14,408 nt of DNA from an uncultured Coleofasciculus sp. (lineage in GTDB: Bacteria > Cyanobacteriota > Cyanobacteriia > Cyanobacteriales > Coleofasciculaceae). Every line of letters begins with the position of its first letter. Position 1 is the stretch's first letter. This document shows, one piece after another, positions 1 to 7,454 of the stretch. A model generated the notes under the pieces. That model ran no database searches. It saw only the letters and a list, made by a program, of their open reading frames with translations, and was not told the DNA's origin. A program made the translations under genes and the position numbers. The DNA lies in assembly GCA_902805485.1 (NCBI GenBank), contig CADCTM010000829.1, positions 5,903 to 20,310 of the forward strand, read 5' to 3'.

Positions 1-240
1 GTTAAGGGAATTATTCATTTAGGTGGGAAAGAAAGCATATCTCGTTATGATTTTGGGCGCTTATTAACCGAGGTGTTGCAATTACCTGAAGCTGGGCTGA
101 AGGCTTGCCGACAAAAGGATGTAAAAATGGCAGCCCCTCGACCGATTGATGTTTCTTTAGATAGTTCAAAGGCGTTTGAATTAGGATATGCGCCATTATC
201 TTTGCGGGAAGAATTAGAGGCTCTGCGGAGTGAAGTTTGA
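1..240 (+). CDS. RmlD-like sugar-nucleotide reductase (SDR family), 3' end only
   Basis: Frame 1 is open from the window edge to the TGA at 238-240 and gives the last 79 residues of a protein whose start lies outside. The fragment has the C-terminal substrate-binding look of dTDP-4-dehydrorhamnose reductase-like extended SDR enzymes: a GIIHLGG start, then SRYDFGRLL, an APRPIDVSLDSSKA stretch, and a closing LSLREELEAL helix. These enzymes reduce or epimerise nucleotide-activated sugars using NAD(P)H. The Rossmann fold and the catalytic Tyr-Lys pair would lie upstream and cannot be seen, so the exact substrate is open. The fragment runs towards gcvP, and a GC-rich hairpin lies between the two. 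Confidence 0.75.
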   Translation, partial: VKGIIHLGGKESISRYDFGRLLTEVLQLPEAGLKACRQKDVKMAAPRPIDVSLDSSKAFELGYAPLSLREELEALRSEV

Positions 241-270
241 TAATCTTTAATCCCTCCGTATATAAATTTT

Positions 271-360
271 ACCCCAAGCCTCACGCCGTGACTTCGGGAG
301 CAAGTCTTTTCTTACTCCTTCCCCGAAGTCGTCGGGAGGGCTGGTGTGGGGTGCTTTTTA
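271..360. terminator. GC-rich inverted repeat between convergent genes, possible terminator
   Basis: The arms ACCCCA (271-276) and TGGGGT (347-352) are complementary, and an inner GACTTCGGG arm near 290-298 pairs with CCCGAAGTC at 322-330. The intervening pairing is imperfect. A short T-rich stretch (GCTTTTTA) follows at 353-360. It lies just after the RmlD-like stop and just before the end of gcvP on the other strand, so it could terminate both. The right arm, with runs of G around GGGAGGG and TGGGGT, resembles the GC-rich repeats at 1037 and 10504. Confidence 0.45.
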
Positions 361-371
361 TTGTATTACTA

Positions 372-3356
372 TCAACTATTATTCATTGTTGAATAAGCCT
401 CCATGCCGATACAAGAGCATACCAAATTGCGATCGCCAAATGCGTTATCAATCCTCCCCACCACCGGCCAAAACTTATGTTCACGAGTCCAAGGTGCAGG
501 ATATGCCGCCTGTTGGCGAGAATAAGGATGATTCCATTCATCAACCATCAACGCCTCAGCCGTATGAGGAGCATTCTTCAAAACATTATTCTGAGCATCA
601 ACTTTTCCGTCAGAAATGGCATCGATTTCGCCACGAATCGCAATCATTGCCTCACAAAAACGGTCAAGTTCTTCCTTTGATTCACTTTCCGTCGGTTCCA
701 CCATCATCGTGCCTGCAACGGGCCAAGACACAGTTGGTGCATGGAAACCGTAATCGATTAATCGCTTCGCAATATCATCAACTTCGATACCTGCGAGTTT
801 TTTAAGCGATCGCAAATCTAAAATACATTCATGCGCCACTAAACCCCCTTTGCCCTTATACAAAATCGGATAATAAGGCTCTAGCCGTTGGGCAATATAA
901 TTAGCATTAAGAATCGCCACTTTCGTCGCCTCCGTCAACCCCGCACTGCCCATCATTGCAATGTACATCCAGGAAATTGTCAGAATACTGGCACTACCCC
1001 AAGGCGCTGCCGCCACCGCCCCCATATTTCGCCTTTCACTCCCCTGAGAAAAGGGAGAGTTGGGGGGGATCTCAACAACAGAATGTCCCGGCAAAAATGG
1101 CGCTAAATGTTGCCCCACCCCAATTGGTCCCATACCCGGACCACCGCCGCCGTGAGGAATGCAGAACGTTTTATGCAAATTTAAATGGCAAACATCCGCC
1201 CCAAAGTCTCCAGGGCGACATAAGCCCACCTGAGCATTCATATTCGCCCCATCCATATACACCTGTCCGCCGTGGCGATGGACAACCGCACAAATTTCCT
1301 TAATTTGCTCCTCAAAAACACCATGAGTTGAAGGATAAGTCACCATCAAAGCGGCTAAATTATCGCCATGCTTTTCGGCTTTTGCCTGCAAATCATCCAA
1401 GTCAACATTACCCTGCTCATCACAAGCCACAGCCACCACCTTCATCCCGCACATTACTGCACTAGCGGGGTTTGTACCGTGTGCCGACTCTGGAATTAAA
1501 CAGATATTTCGATGAGTTTCCCCTCGCTCTTCGTGGTACTGACGAATTACCAATAATCCCGTATATTCCCCTTGAGAACCTGCATTTGGTTGCAGTGAAA
1601 TTGCCGCAAATCCTGTTATTTCCGCTAACCATTCCTCCAACTGTTGAAATAATACTTGATAACCCCCAGTTTGCGATAACGGAGAAAAGGGATGAATCTT
1701 ACCAAACTCCGCCCAAGTTACTGGCATCATTTCGGCAGTTGCATTCAGTTTCATCGTACAAGAACCCAAGGGAATCATCGAAGTTGTCAACGATAAATCC
1801 TTAGCTTGGAGTCGATGAATATAGCGCAATAATTCAGTTTCCGAATGATAGCGGTTGAAGACAGGATGAGTTAAATAACTGCTACTACGGGCGAAGGGTG
1901 CGGGTAGGGGTACGCTGCTGTGAGTCCCGACGATTTCCATCACGCATGGTATTGCAACGTCTTGCGCCGCGACACCGGCAAAAATTTCTAACAGGTTTTG
2001 TACATCCTGTAATGTCGTGGTTTCATCTAAAGTAATCCCGATCGCATTTTCAGCCAAAACACGCAGATTGACACCACGAGTTTTGGCTGCTTCTAGAATT
2101 TCTGACTGGCTAAAATTTCCTAATTTCACCCGCAGCGTATCAAAGACCGATTCCGAACCAATACCATAGCCCAAACGCCTCAATCCATCTGCCAGAATTA
2201 CCGTTAATTGATGGATATTCTCAGCAATTCTTTTAATTCCCTCTGGACCATGATAAACCGCATACATCCCCGCCATCACTGCCAGCAACACTTGTGCCGT
2301 ACAAATATTACTTGTCGCCTTATCGCGGCGGATATGTTGTTCACGGGTTTGCAGTGCCAAACGCAATGCAGGCTTACCTTGTGCATCTTTTGAGACACCG
2401 ACAATTCGCCCTGGAACTTGCCGTTTGTAGGCTTCCCGCGTGGCGAAATATGCCGCATGAGGTCCCCCGTATCCCAAGGGTATTCCAAAGCGCTGAGTGC
2501 TTCCTACGGCAATATCTGCGCCAAATTCGCCTGGTGGTGTTAGCAATGCGAGGCTCAAAATGTCGGCGGCGACGGTGACTAAAGCTTTGGCAGCATGAGC
2601 TTTTTCGATAAATTCTCGGTAGTCGTAAATCGTGCCATCCGTTGCCGGATATTGTAACAATGCGCCAAATATCGGTTGTTCAAACTCGAAGGTTTGATGG
2701 TTGCCAATGATGACTTCAATACCCAAAGGTTTTGCGCGAGTTTGGATAACTTCAATGGTTTGAGGATGACAGGAATTGGAGATAAAAAAGGCATTTGCTT
2801 TAGTTTTGCACAAGCCATAACTCATACTCATCGCTTCGGCGGCGGCGGTGCTTTCATCGAGTAAGGAGGCATTGGCAATTTCCAGACCAGTAAAGTCAAT
2901 TATCATGGTCTGGAAGTTAAGTAATGCTTCTAGGCGTCCTTGGGCAATTTCGGCTTGATAGGGCGTGTAAGCAGTATACCAACCGGGGTTTTCCAGAATG
3001 TTGCGTTGGATGACGGGTGGGGTGATACAGTCGTGGTATCCCATGCCGATGAATGACCGGAATACTTGGTTTTTTGAGGCGATTTCTTTGAGTTGGGCTA
3101 ATGCGCTATACTCGCTTTGCGCTTGAGGTAATTGTAGCGGTTGAGCGAGGCGAATCGCAGGAGGGACGGCTTGATTAATCAAATCGTCGAGGGTGGAGTA
3201 ACCCAAAACTTTGAGCATTTGCTCGATGTTATCGCCACTGGGTCCAATGTGCCGTTTTATGAAAGAATCGGTAGGGGTAACGCTTGTTTGTTTTGAGTCA
3301 ACAAGGCTCTGAGCGTTTTGGGTTTCGTGGTTAACGGGGATATCTAGATTACGCAT
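372..3356 (-). CDS. gcvP: Glycine dehydrogenase (decarboxylating), P protein
   Basis: This 994-residue pyridoxal-phosphate enzyme decarboxylates glycine and passes the aminomethyl group to the lipoyl arm of GcvH. It has the single-chain form with two homologous halves. The N-terminal half begins after a roughly 33-residue extension with a RHIGPSGDNIEQML motif. The C-terminal half carries the PLP lysine K729 in HLNLHKTFCIPHGGGG, then GPGMGPIGV and PWGSASIL. Length is slightly above the usual 950-985. The excess includes an unusual loop (about residues 763-777) encoded by a GC-rich palindrome, listed separately. The start is the ATG at 3354-3356; no strong Shine-Dalgarno precedes it, so the N terminus is less certain than the rest. 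gcvH lies 188 bp upstream on the same strand. No frameshift was seen. Confidence 0.97.
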   Translation of the reverse strand: MRNLDIPVNHETQNAQSLVDSKQTSVTPTDSFIKRHIGPSGDNIEQMLKVLGYSTLDDLINQAVPPAIRLAQPLQLPQAQSEYSALAQLKEIASKNQVFRSFIGMGYHDCITPPVIQRNILENPGWYTAYTPYQAEIAQGRLEALLNFQTMIIDFTGLEIANASLLDESTAAAEAMSMSYGLCKTKANAFFISNSCHPQTIEVIQTRAKPLGIEVIIGNHQTFEFEQPIFGALLQYPATDGTIYDYREFIEKAHAAKALVTVAADILSLALLTPPGEFGADIAVGSTQRFGIPLGYGGPHAAYFATREAYKRQVPGRIVGVSKDAQGKPALRLALQTREQHIRRDKATSNICTAQVLLAVMAGMYAVYHGPEGIKRIAENIHQLTVILADGLRRLGYGIGSESVFDTLRVKLGNFSQSEILEAAKTRGVNLRVLAENAIGITLDETTTLQDVQNLLEIFAGVAAQDVAIPCVMEIVGTHSSVPLPAPFARSSSYLTHPVFNRYHSETELLRYIHRLQAKDLSLTTSMIPLGSCTMKLNATAEMMPVTWAEFGKIHPFSPLSQTGGYQVLFQQLEEWLAEITGFAAISLQPNAGSQGEYTGLLVIRQYHEERGETHRNICLIPESAHGTNPASAVMCGMKVVAVACDEQGNVDLDDLQAKAEKHGDNLAALMVTYPSTHGVFEEQIKEICAVVHRHGGQVYMDGANMNAQVGLCRPGDFGADVCHLNLHKTFCIPHGGGGPGMGPIGVGQHLAPFLPGHSVVEIPPNSPFSQGSERRNMGAVAAAPWGSASILTISWMYIAMMGSAGLTEATKVAILNANYIAQRLEPYYPILYKGKGGLVAHECILDLRSLKKLAGIEVDDIAKRLIDYGFHAPTVSWPVAGTMMVEPTESESKEELDRFCEAMIAIRGEIDAISDGKVDAQNNVLKNAPHTAEALMVDEWNHPYSRQQAAYPAPWTREHKFWPVVGRIDNAFGDRNLVCSCIGMEAYSTMNNS
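1037..1071 (-). repeat. GC-rich palindromic repeat read in frame inside gcvP
   Basis: On the gcvP sense strand this stretch starts GATCCCCCCC and continues into ACTCTCCC, a short loop and GGGGAGT. The arms form a 7-bp stem with one G-U pair. It encodes about residues 763-773 (IPPNSPFSQGS). They fall between the PGHSVV and MGAVAAAPWGS blocks, where cyanobacterial GcvP proteins, as I remember them, have a much shorter loop. The run of C/G and the stem-loop shape resemble the intergenic copy at 10504-10537. The reading is that a small dispersed repeat was inserted without breaking the frame. The repeat identity is an inference from two or three imperfect copies in this window. Confidence 0.5.
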
Positions 3357-3408
3357 ATCATACCGATTCTATTAAAGGGCTGTGGTGCGTCAGGTATTTC
3401 TAGGATTG

Positions 3409-3476
3409 GCGCAACCACTTATTATTTTGTAACAAACCTTCGGAAATAGCTCGATGAAGGTTGTGCGTGGTTGCGC
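3409..3476. repeat. Nested inverted repeat in the gcvH-gcvP gap
   Basis: The outer arms GCGCAACCAC (3409-3418) and GTGGTTGCGC (3467-3476) are perfect reverse complements. Nested inside them, AACCTTC (3435-3441) and GAAGGTT (3456-3462) pair perfectly. The left side between outer and inner stems is 16 nt and AT-rich; the right side is 4 nt. As RNA this would be a long two-part stem with an asymmetric bulge. It lies about 53 bp upstream of the gcvP start and downstream of gcvH, so it could be an intercistronic structure, a terminator or processing element, or a small dispersed element. Confidence 0.6.
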
Positions 3477-3479
3477 TTT

Positions 3480-3509
3480 GCGATCGCATCGCGCAAGCCC
3501 TTTGGGCTT
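3480..3509. repeat. HIP1 site followed by a short perfect hairpin
   Basis: HIP1 (GCGATCGC, 3480-3487) is followed by AAGCCC-TTT-GGGCTT (3495-3509), a perfect 6-bp stem with a 3-nt loop. This combination looks like common cyanobacterial dispersed repeats. It lies 36 bp downstream of the gcvH stop on the minus strand. There is no T-run next to it, so a terminator role is weak. Confidence 0.5.
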
Positions 3510-3544
3510 ATAGCTAATCCTCTATACTTCAGAAATGAAAATCG

Positions 3545-3934
3545 TCATTCCCCTTCCACATCAGCACGATACTCACGCGCTGATAGTGTCTCTCCCAAAT
3601 CTTCACCGTCGTTAATGCGTACCTTTAAGAACCACCCTTCACCGTAGGGGTCTTCTGAAATCAGTTCGGGAGATGCGATCATAGCCTCATTACGTTCAAT
3701 TACCGTACCAGATATGGGCGCATACATATCCTCAACCGCTTTTACTGATTCAATTGTGCCAAAGCTTTCGCCCTTTTCCAAAGCATCGCCAATATCTGGC
3801 AGTTCCAAGAATACAATGTCTCCGAGTTGGTCAACGGCAAAGGCACTAATGCCAAGGGTAGCAATTTCACCCTCAAGTCTTACATACTCATGGGTATCGA
3901 GATATTTTAAATCTTCAGGATATTCAAATGCCAT
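3545..3934 (-). CDS. gcvH: Glycine cleavage system H protein (lipoyl carrier)
   Basis: This 129-residue protein is the mobile lipoyl carrier that shuttles the aminomethyl intermediate from GcvP to GcvT and is reoxidised by the L protein. The lipoylation lysine is K65 in the motif IESVKAVED, in the usual position and context. The N-terminal HEYVRLEGEIATLGIS and the later PYGEGWFLKV are also typical. The length matches the family. The ATG at 3932-3934 has a clear Shine-Dalgarno (GAGGA at 3941-3945, 6-nt spacing). It is transcribed divergently from the hydrolase at 4029, and an unusual set of inverted repeats lies in the shared upstream region. gcvP follows on the same strand after 188 bp of structured sequence. 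Confidence 0.97.
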   Translation of the reverse strand: MAFEYPEDLKYLDTHEYVRLEGEIATLGISAFAVDQLGDIVFLELPDIGDALEKGESFGTIESVKAVEDMYAPISGTVIERNEAMIASPELISEDPYGEGWFLKVRINDGEDLGETLSAREYRADVEGE

Positions 3935-3966
3935 AATCCGTCCTCACTACACAATCGAGCTAAGTG

Positions 3967-4009
3967 TACAACGTCTTTTCTCGTTGTATTCAGCGCAATA
4001 GAATACAAC
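3967..4009. promoter_or_regulatory. Three-part inverted repeat in the gcvH/hydrolase divergent region
   Basis: The central arm CGTTGTATTC (3982-3991) can pair with TACAACG on its left (3967-3973, 7 bp, 8-nt loop) or with GAATACAAC on its right (4001-4009, 9 bp, 9-nt loop). Both pairings are perfect and mutually exclusive. The block sits 33-75 nt upstream of the gcvH ATG and 20-62 nt upstream of the hydrolase GTG. It could be an operator with three half-sites or an RNA switch in a leader. The spacing does not fit the NtcA pattern GTA-N8-TAC. No regulator is assigned. Confidence 0.5.
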
Positions 4010-4028
4010 AGGTTGCAAAAGTAGAATA

Positions 4029-4850
4029 GTGGATAAACAAACCCTTAAACGGCTGCTGATTGGTGACTTTACTTTTAAACGACTCGTGAGATCCCTACTC
4101 TTCATCTACGCTTTCTTTTGCTTGTACGTTTTCTTTACCGCAGACGCCAAAATCTTTTTACCTCAACCCTCCACATATCAAGACACTAAGGACATTATTA
4201 AGATCACCACTTTTGATCAACTCCAACTTTCAGCAGTTTATCGCTCAAATCCAGCAGCTAAGTACACAATTTTGTATACTCATGGCAATGCTGAAGATTT
4301 GGGAGATATCGAGCCAGTCTTACAAAAACTGCAAAGTCTTGATTTTAACGTTTTTGCTTACGATTATCGCGGCTATGGCACAAGTCAGGGAACACCTTCT
4401 GAAGGCAATGCCTATCGAGATATTGATACAGTTTATAATTATTTAACCCAGAAATTGCGCGTGCCAAGTCAACGAATTATTGCTTATGGACGTTCAGTTG
4501 GTGCAGGTTCGGCGGTTGATTTGGCTTTTCGTAAACCGCTTGGGGGTTTGATTTTAGAAAGTGCCTTTACTACGGCGTTTCGAGTAATAGTTCCGTTCCC
4601 AATTTTGCCCTTTGATAAATTCCCCAATATCAACAAAATTAAAAAAGTAAATTGTCCGGTGTTGGTAATGCATGGAAAAGCGGATGATACGATTCCTTTC
4701 TCCCACGGACAACAACTTTTTGCGGCAGCGAAACAACCCAAACTCTCTCTTTGGGTAGATGATGCGGGACACAACGATTTTATGTGGGTTGCGGGTCAGC
4801 GATATGCAGACACTTTAGGCAACTTCGTTCAACTCGTCCAGTCTCAGTAA
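4029..4850 (+). CDS. Membrane-anchored alpha/beta hydrolase (ABHD13/17, Bem46-like)
   Basis: The product is a 273-residue serine hydrolase. An N-terminal hydrophobic segment (about residues 22-38) likely anchors it in the membrane, with the catalytic domain after it. The oxyanion-region motif is THGNAEDLG (84-92). The nucleophile elbow is GRSVGAG with S156. The acid is probably D219 in HGKADDTIP, and the histidine is H248 in AGHND. This order and the YDYRGYGTSQG stretch fit the ABHD17/Bem46 group, whose bacterial substrates are mostly unknown. The start is a GTG at 4029; no in-frame ATG occurs before residue 214, and the Shine-Dalgarno is poor. It lies between gcvH and gcvT on the opposite strand, so a link to glycine metabolism is not implied. 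Its stop codon lies inside a hairpin. Confidence 0.88.
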   Translation: MDKQTLKRLLIGDFTFKRLVRSLLFIYAFFCLYVFFTADAKIFLPQPSTYQDTKDIIKITTFDQLQLSAVYRSNPAAKYTILYTHGNAEDLGDIEPVLQKLQSLDFNVFAYDYRGYGTSQGTPSEGNAYRDIDTVYNYLTQKLRVPSQRIIAYGRSVGAGSAVDLAFRKPLGGLILESAFTTAFRVIVPFPILPFDKFPNINKIKKVNCPVLVMHGKADDTIPFSHGQQLFAAAKQPKLSLWVDDAGHNDFMWVAGQRYADTLGNFVQLVQSQ

Positions 4851-4874
4851 AGATGTTCGCTGGAATGTCTTTAC
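4847..4874 (+). terminator. Stem-loop over the hydrolase stop codon
   Basis: GTAAAGATGTTC (4847-4858), loop GCTG, and GAATGTCTTTAC (4863-4874) form a 12-bp stem with two G-U pairs in the plus-strand RNA. In the minus-strand RNA those two pairs become A-C mismatches, so the structure is stronger for the hydrolase transcript. The stop TAA (4848-4850) is inside the left arm and the gcvT stop (4877-4879) is just past the right arm. The following AATTAAAT is AT-rich, but there is no long U-tract. Confidence 0.6.
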
Positions 4875-4876
4875 AA

Positions 4877-6025
4877 TTAAATAGAGGGACGATTTTTTGA
4901 ACGATAGAAGGGCTTTTTAACAACAATAGCGGGATAAGATTTGCCGCGAATTTCTACTTCTAGTTTCTGCCCAATTTTCGATAACTTCGTGGGAACATAA
5001 GCCAGGGAAACAGGTTTTCCTAATGTTGGTGATAGCGTCCCACTTGTGACTTCTCCAACAACTTGATCCTCGTAAATTACAGGGTAGCCATGACGGGCAA
5101 TATAACGTCCTTGCATTTCTATTCCAACGAGGCGTTTTTTTACCCCATTCGCTTTTTGTTCTTCCAACACCGAGCGTCCGATAAAATCACCTTTGGTGTC
5201 AAGATGAACCACCCAGCCTAAACCCGCTTCTAAAGGAGTGGTTGTATCATTAATATCTTGCCCATAAAGTGCCATTGCCGCTTCGAGTCGCAAGGTATCT
5301 CTTGCCCCTAAACCGCAGGGTACAACCCCAGAAGTAAAAAGACTTCGCCACAAATTTACCCCAACTTCGGGAGTGACCATAACTTCAAACCCATCTTCAC
5401 CTGTGTAACCCGTCCGTGCGATAAAAGCGGGTTGCCCTAAAATAGTTGTTTCTAGATGTCCAAACGCTTTAATTGGTATTAAATCTTCCTCAATAAATGG
5501 CTGAAGATAACTAACAGCTTTTGGTCCTTGTAGGGCAATTAAAACGTTTTCTTTGGAGAGGTCATGTAAATTAACCAAATCTGCTTCTAAATTTCCCGCC
5601 AACCAAGCTTTATCTCTCGTACGAGTAGACGCATTAACAATCATCATCCCCCCTTGTTCGCCCGTTTCATCTTCACCTTGGTAGTAAAAAATAATGTCAT
5701 CAATAATGCCAGCGTTGGGATTTAACAACACTGTATATTGAGCTTCACCGGGTTGCAAGCGTGTCAAGTCGGAAGGGACTAGCGGTTGCAAATTCTCCAA
5801 AAGTTGCTTACCTTTTAAGGCAAATTTACCCATGTGGGAGATATCAAACATTCCGGCTGATGTCCGTACTGCCTCATGTTCCTGTCCAATACCGATGTAC
5901 TGGACGGGCATTTCCCAACCGGAAAAGGCAGTCAGGCGGGCTTTTTGTTCTAGTGCCAGTTGATATAAAGGAGTACGGGCAAGAGGAGTTGTAGTTTGAT
6001 GGTTTAATTCTTCTGACTTAGCCAC
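4877..6025 (-). CDS. gcvT: Aminomethyltransferase, glycine cleavage T protein
   Basis: This 382-residue enzyme transfers the methylene group from aminomethyl-lipoyl GcvH to tetrahydrofolate and releases ammonia. Family landmarks are GMFDISHMGKF (58-68), the conserved acidic IIDDIIFYY (107-115), NASTRTRDKAWL (131-142), ARTGYTGEDGFEV (203-215) and GLGARDTLRLEAAMALYG (238-255). The length is normal with a short N-terminal extension. The start is a GTG at 6023-6025. No in-frame ATG occurs until residue 39, inside the conserved fold, so the GTG or a nearby start must be used. It is the last gene of a co-directional series, 73 bp after the DJ-1/PfpI gene. It is separated from gcvH by the opposing hydrolase gene. 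Confidence 0.96.
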   Translation of the reverse strand: MAKSEELNHQTTTPLARTPLYQLALEQKARLTAFSGWEMPVQYIGIGQEHEAVRTSAGMFDISHMGKFALKGKQLLENLQPLVPSDLTRLQPGEAQYTVLLNPNAGIIDDIIFYYQGEDETGEQGGMMIVNASTRTRDKAWLAGNLEADLVNLHDLSKENVLIALQGPKAVSYLQPFIEEDLIPIKAFGHLETTILGQPAFIARTGYTGEDGFEVMVTPEVGVNLWRSLFTSGVVPCGLGARDTLRLEAAMALYGQDINDTTTPLEAGLGWVVHLDTKGDFIGRSVLEEQKANGVKKRLVGIEMQGRYIARHGYPVIYEDQVVGEVTSGTLSPTLGKPVSLAYVPTKLSKIGQKLEVEIRGKSYPAIVVKKPFYRSKNRPSI

Positions 6026-6098
6026 AGATCTTCTTGGGTTGGTGAGTATCTTTTATGGTACTTCTCCTCTCTGAATAAGGGCATATATCCGTGCTATT

Positions 6099-6701
6099 TT
6101 ACTTAGAAATAGCCATCTGTTGATGCTCAATTTTAGTGCCCAAAAGCTTCAGGAATTCGGCTAACCAACTGGGATGAGCCGGCCAGGCGGGTGCTGTTAC
6201 AAGATTACCATCAACCATCGCCTCATCCGCTGGGATATGAGCATACAGCCCACCCGCACGAGTGACATCGGGACCACAAGCGGGGTAAGCGGTGCAACTT
6301 TTGCCTTCAAGAACACCAGCGGCGGCTAGAACTTGTAAACCATGACAAATAGAAGCGATCGGTTTATTAGTTTGGGCAAAGTGACGGGTAATTTCTAAGA
6401 CTTTCTCATTGAGGCGGATATATTCTGGCGCGCGACCTCCAGGAATTACTAAGGCATCATAATTCTCAGCAACTACTTCCTCAAAGGTAGCGTTTAATTT
6501 GAAGTTATGACCGGGTTTTTCGCTGTAAGTTTGGTCGCCTTCAAAGTCATGGACAGCCGTGCGGACTGTTTCCCCAGCTTTCTTATCAGGACAAACAGCA
6601 TCAACGCGATGTCCTACCATCTGCAACGCCTGAAATGGTACCATCACTTCATAGTCTTCAACAAAGTCCCCAACGAGCATTAAAATTTTCCTTCCAGTCA
6701 T
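6099..6701 (-). CDS. DJ-1/PfpI family protein
   Basis: The product has 200 residues with the class I glutamine amidotransferase-like fold of the DJ-1/PfpI superfamily. The nucleophile elbow is ASICHGLQVLAAAG with C119 and H120, and the conserved partner glutamate is probably E15 in GDFVEDYEVMVP. VIPGGRAPEY (85-94) and TAPAWPAHPSW near the C terminus are also typical. Members include glyoxalase/deglycase-type enzymes, chaperones and reported proteases; the sequence does not decide between them. The ATG at 6699-6701 has a strong Shine-Dalgarno (AAGGAGCT at 6708-6715). It follows queE after 56 bp and precedes gcvT by 73 bp on the same strand, so co-transcription is likely. Confidence 0.9.
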   Translation of the reverse strand: MTGRKILMLVGDFVEDYEVMVPFQALQMVGHRVDAVCPDKKAGETVRTAVHDFEGDQTYSEKPGHNFKLNATFEEVVAENYDALVIPGGRAPEYIRLNEKVLEITRHFAQTNKPIASICHGLQVLAAAGVLEGKSCTAYPACGPDVTRAGGLYAHIPADEAMVDGNLVTAPAWPAHPSWLAEFLKLLGTKIEHQQMAISK

Positions 6702-6757
6702 TTTTTTAGCTCCTTAAATTGTGTAATGTCTTTTTTTGCTGTGTTATATTCTACAGT

Positions 6758-7411
6758 TTATCTTACTTCCAAAAATTTATGAGTTTGTAAACTCATTCGC
6801 CATTCGGGGTGCTGTAAAATATACTGAAAAATCAGGGCTTGACTGCTTAGATGGGAATTCCATTCGGGTTGTAAATACTTTAAGGTTTGCTCAGATACTT
6901 TGGCTGCTTGTTGTTCTGCCCATACCAAATCATTCGATTTAACTACAACAATTTTGAGTTCTGAAGCGTGGGGATAAATACTTGCTAAAGGTGGCTTGAA
7001 TCGCTTCGGAGAAAGTGTGATCCAGTCAAAATAACCACTCAACGGGTAGGCGCCGGATGTTTCTAAATGTACTCGCAATCCTGCCGCGTGCAGAGATAAA
7101 GTTAAAGGATTCAAATCGTGCATTAAAGGTTCGCCGCCGGTGATGACGACAATGGCAGGCATAGCAGCTAGCGCTTCTTGGGTCAACTCTACGACACTAC
7201 GCTGGGGATGATGTTCAGGATTCCAAGATTGTTTCGTATCGCACCAAGGACAGCCAACATCACACCCTCCCAACCGGATAAAAAAGGCACTAACTCCCGT
7301 ACTCGCGCCTTCTCCCTGAATTGAGTGAAAGGTTTCTACTACAGGAAGGGGAACTGATTCGGAACAAATTTGTTCAACTGTTTTGTTGGTTAGGGTTGGG
7401 TTCGTAATCAA
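6758..7411 (-). CDS. queE: 7-carboxy-7-deazaguanine synthase (radical SAM)
   Basis: QueE converts carboxy-tetrahydropterin to 7-carboxy-7-deazaguanine on the route to preQ0 and queuosine. From the start chosen here the protein has 217 residues. The substrate-side motif VETFHSIQGEGASTG comes first, then the radical SAM cluster CDVGCPWCD with C50, C54 and C57 (CxxxCxxC), then VITGGEPLMH and LETSGAYPL. The start is a TTG at 7409-7411, chosen because AGGAGAG sits 6 nt upstream. A longer form from another TTG at 7442-7444 adds 11 residues but has no ribosome binding site. No ATG is available. TIGR02588 lies immediately upstream on the same strand and the DJ-1/PfpI gene downstream, so it is probably within an operon. 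Other pathway genes (queC, queD) are not in the window. Confidence 0.93.
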   Translation of the reverse strand: MITNPTLTNKTVEQICSESVPLPVVETFHSIQGEGASTGVSAFFIRLGGCDVGCPWCDTKQSWNPEHHPQRSVVELTQEALAAMPAIVVITGGEPLMHDLNPLTLSLHAAGLRVHLETSGAYPLSGYFDWITLSPKRFKPPLASIYPHASELKIVVVKSNDLVWAEQQAAKVSEQTLKYLQPEWNSHLSSQALIFQYILQHPEWRMSLQTHKFLEVR

Positions 7412-7417
7412 TTGTGG

Positions 7418-7424
7418 CTCTCCT
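7418..7424 (-). promoter_or_regulatory. Ribosome binding site that fixes the queE start
   Basis: AGGAGAG on the minus strand lies 6 nt before the TTG at 7411-7409. It would be inside the coding region if translation began at the other TTG (7444), which lacks such a site. It therefore argues for the shorter protein. Confidence 0.65.
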
Positions 7425-7454
7425 AGATTAATTTTTAAGGGCAATAAAATTGAA

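Noticed and set aside
344..805. 153-codon open frame on the plus strand
   Set aside because: It lies antisense to the end of gcvP, which has strong family motifs across the whole stretch; the plus-strand product shows no recognisable features.
6026..6098. Possible glycine riboswitch upstream of gcvT
   Set aside because: The gap is only 73 bp and I could not find the conserved glycine aptamer pattern. The gcvH and gcvP leaders also lacked it.
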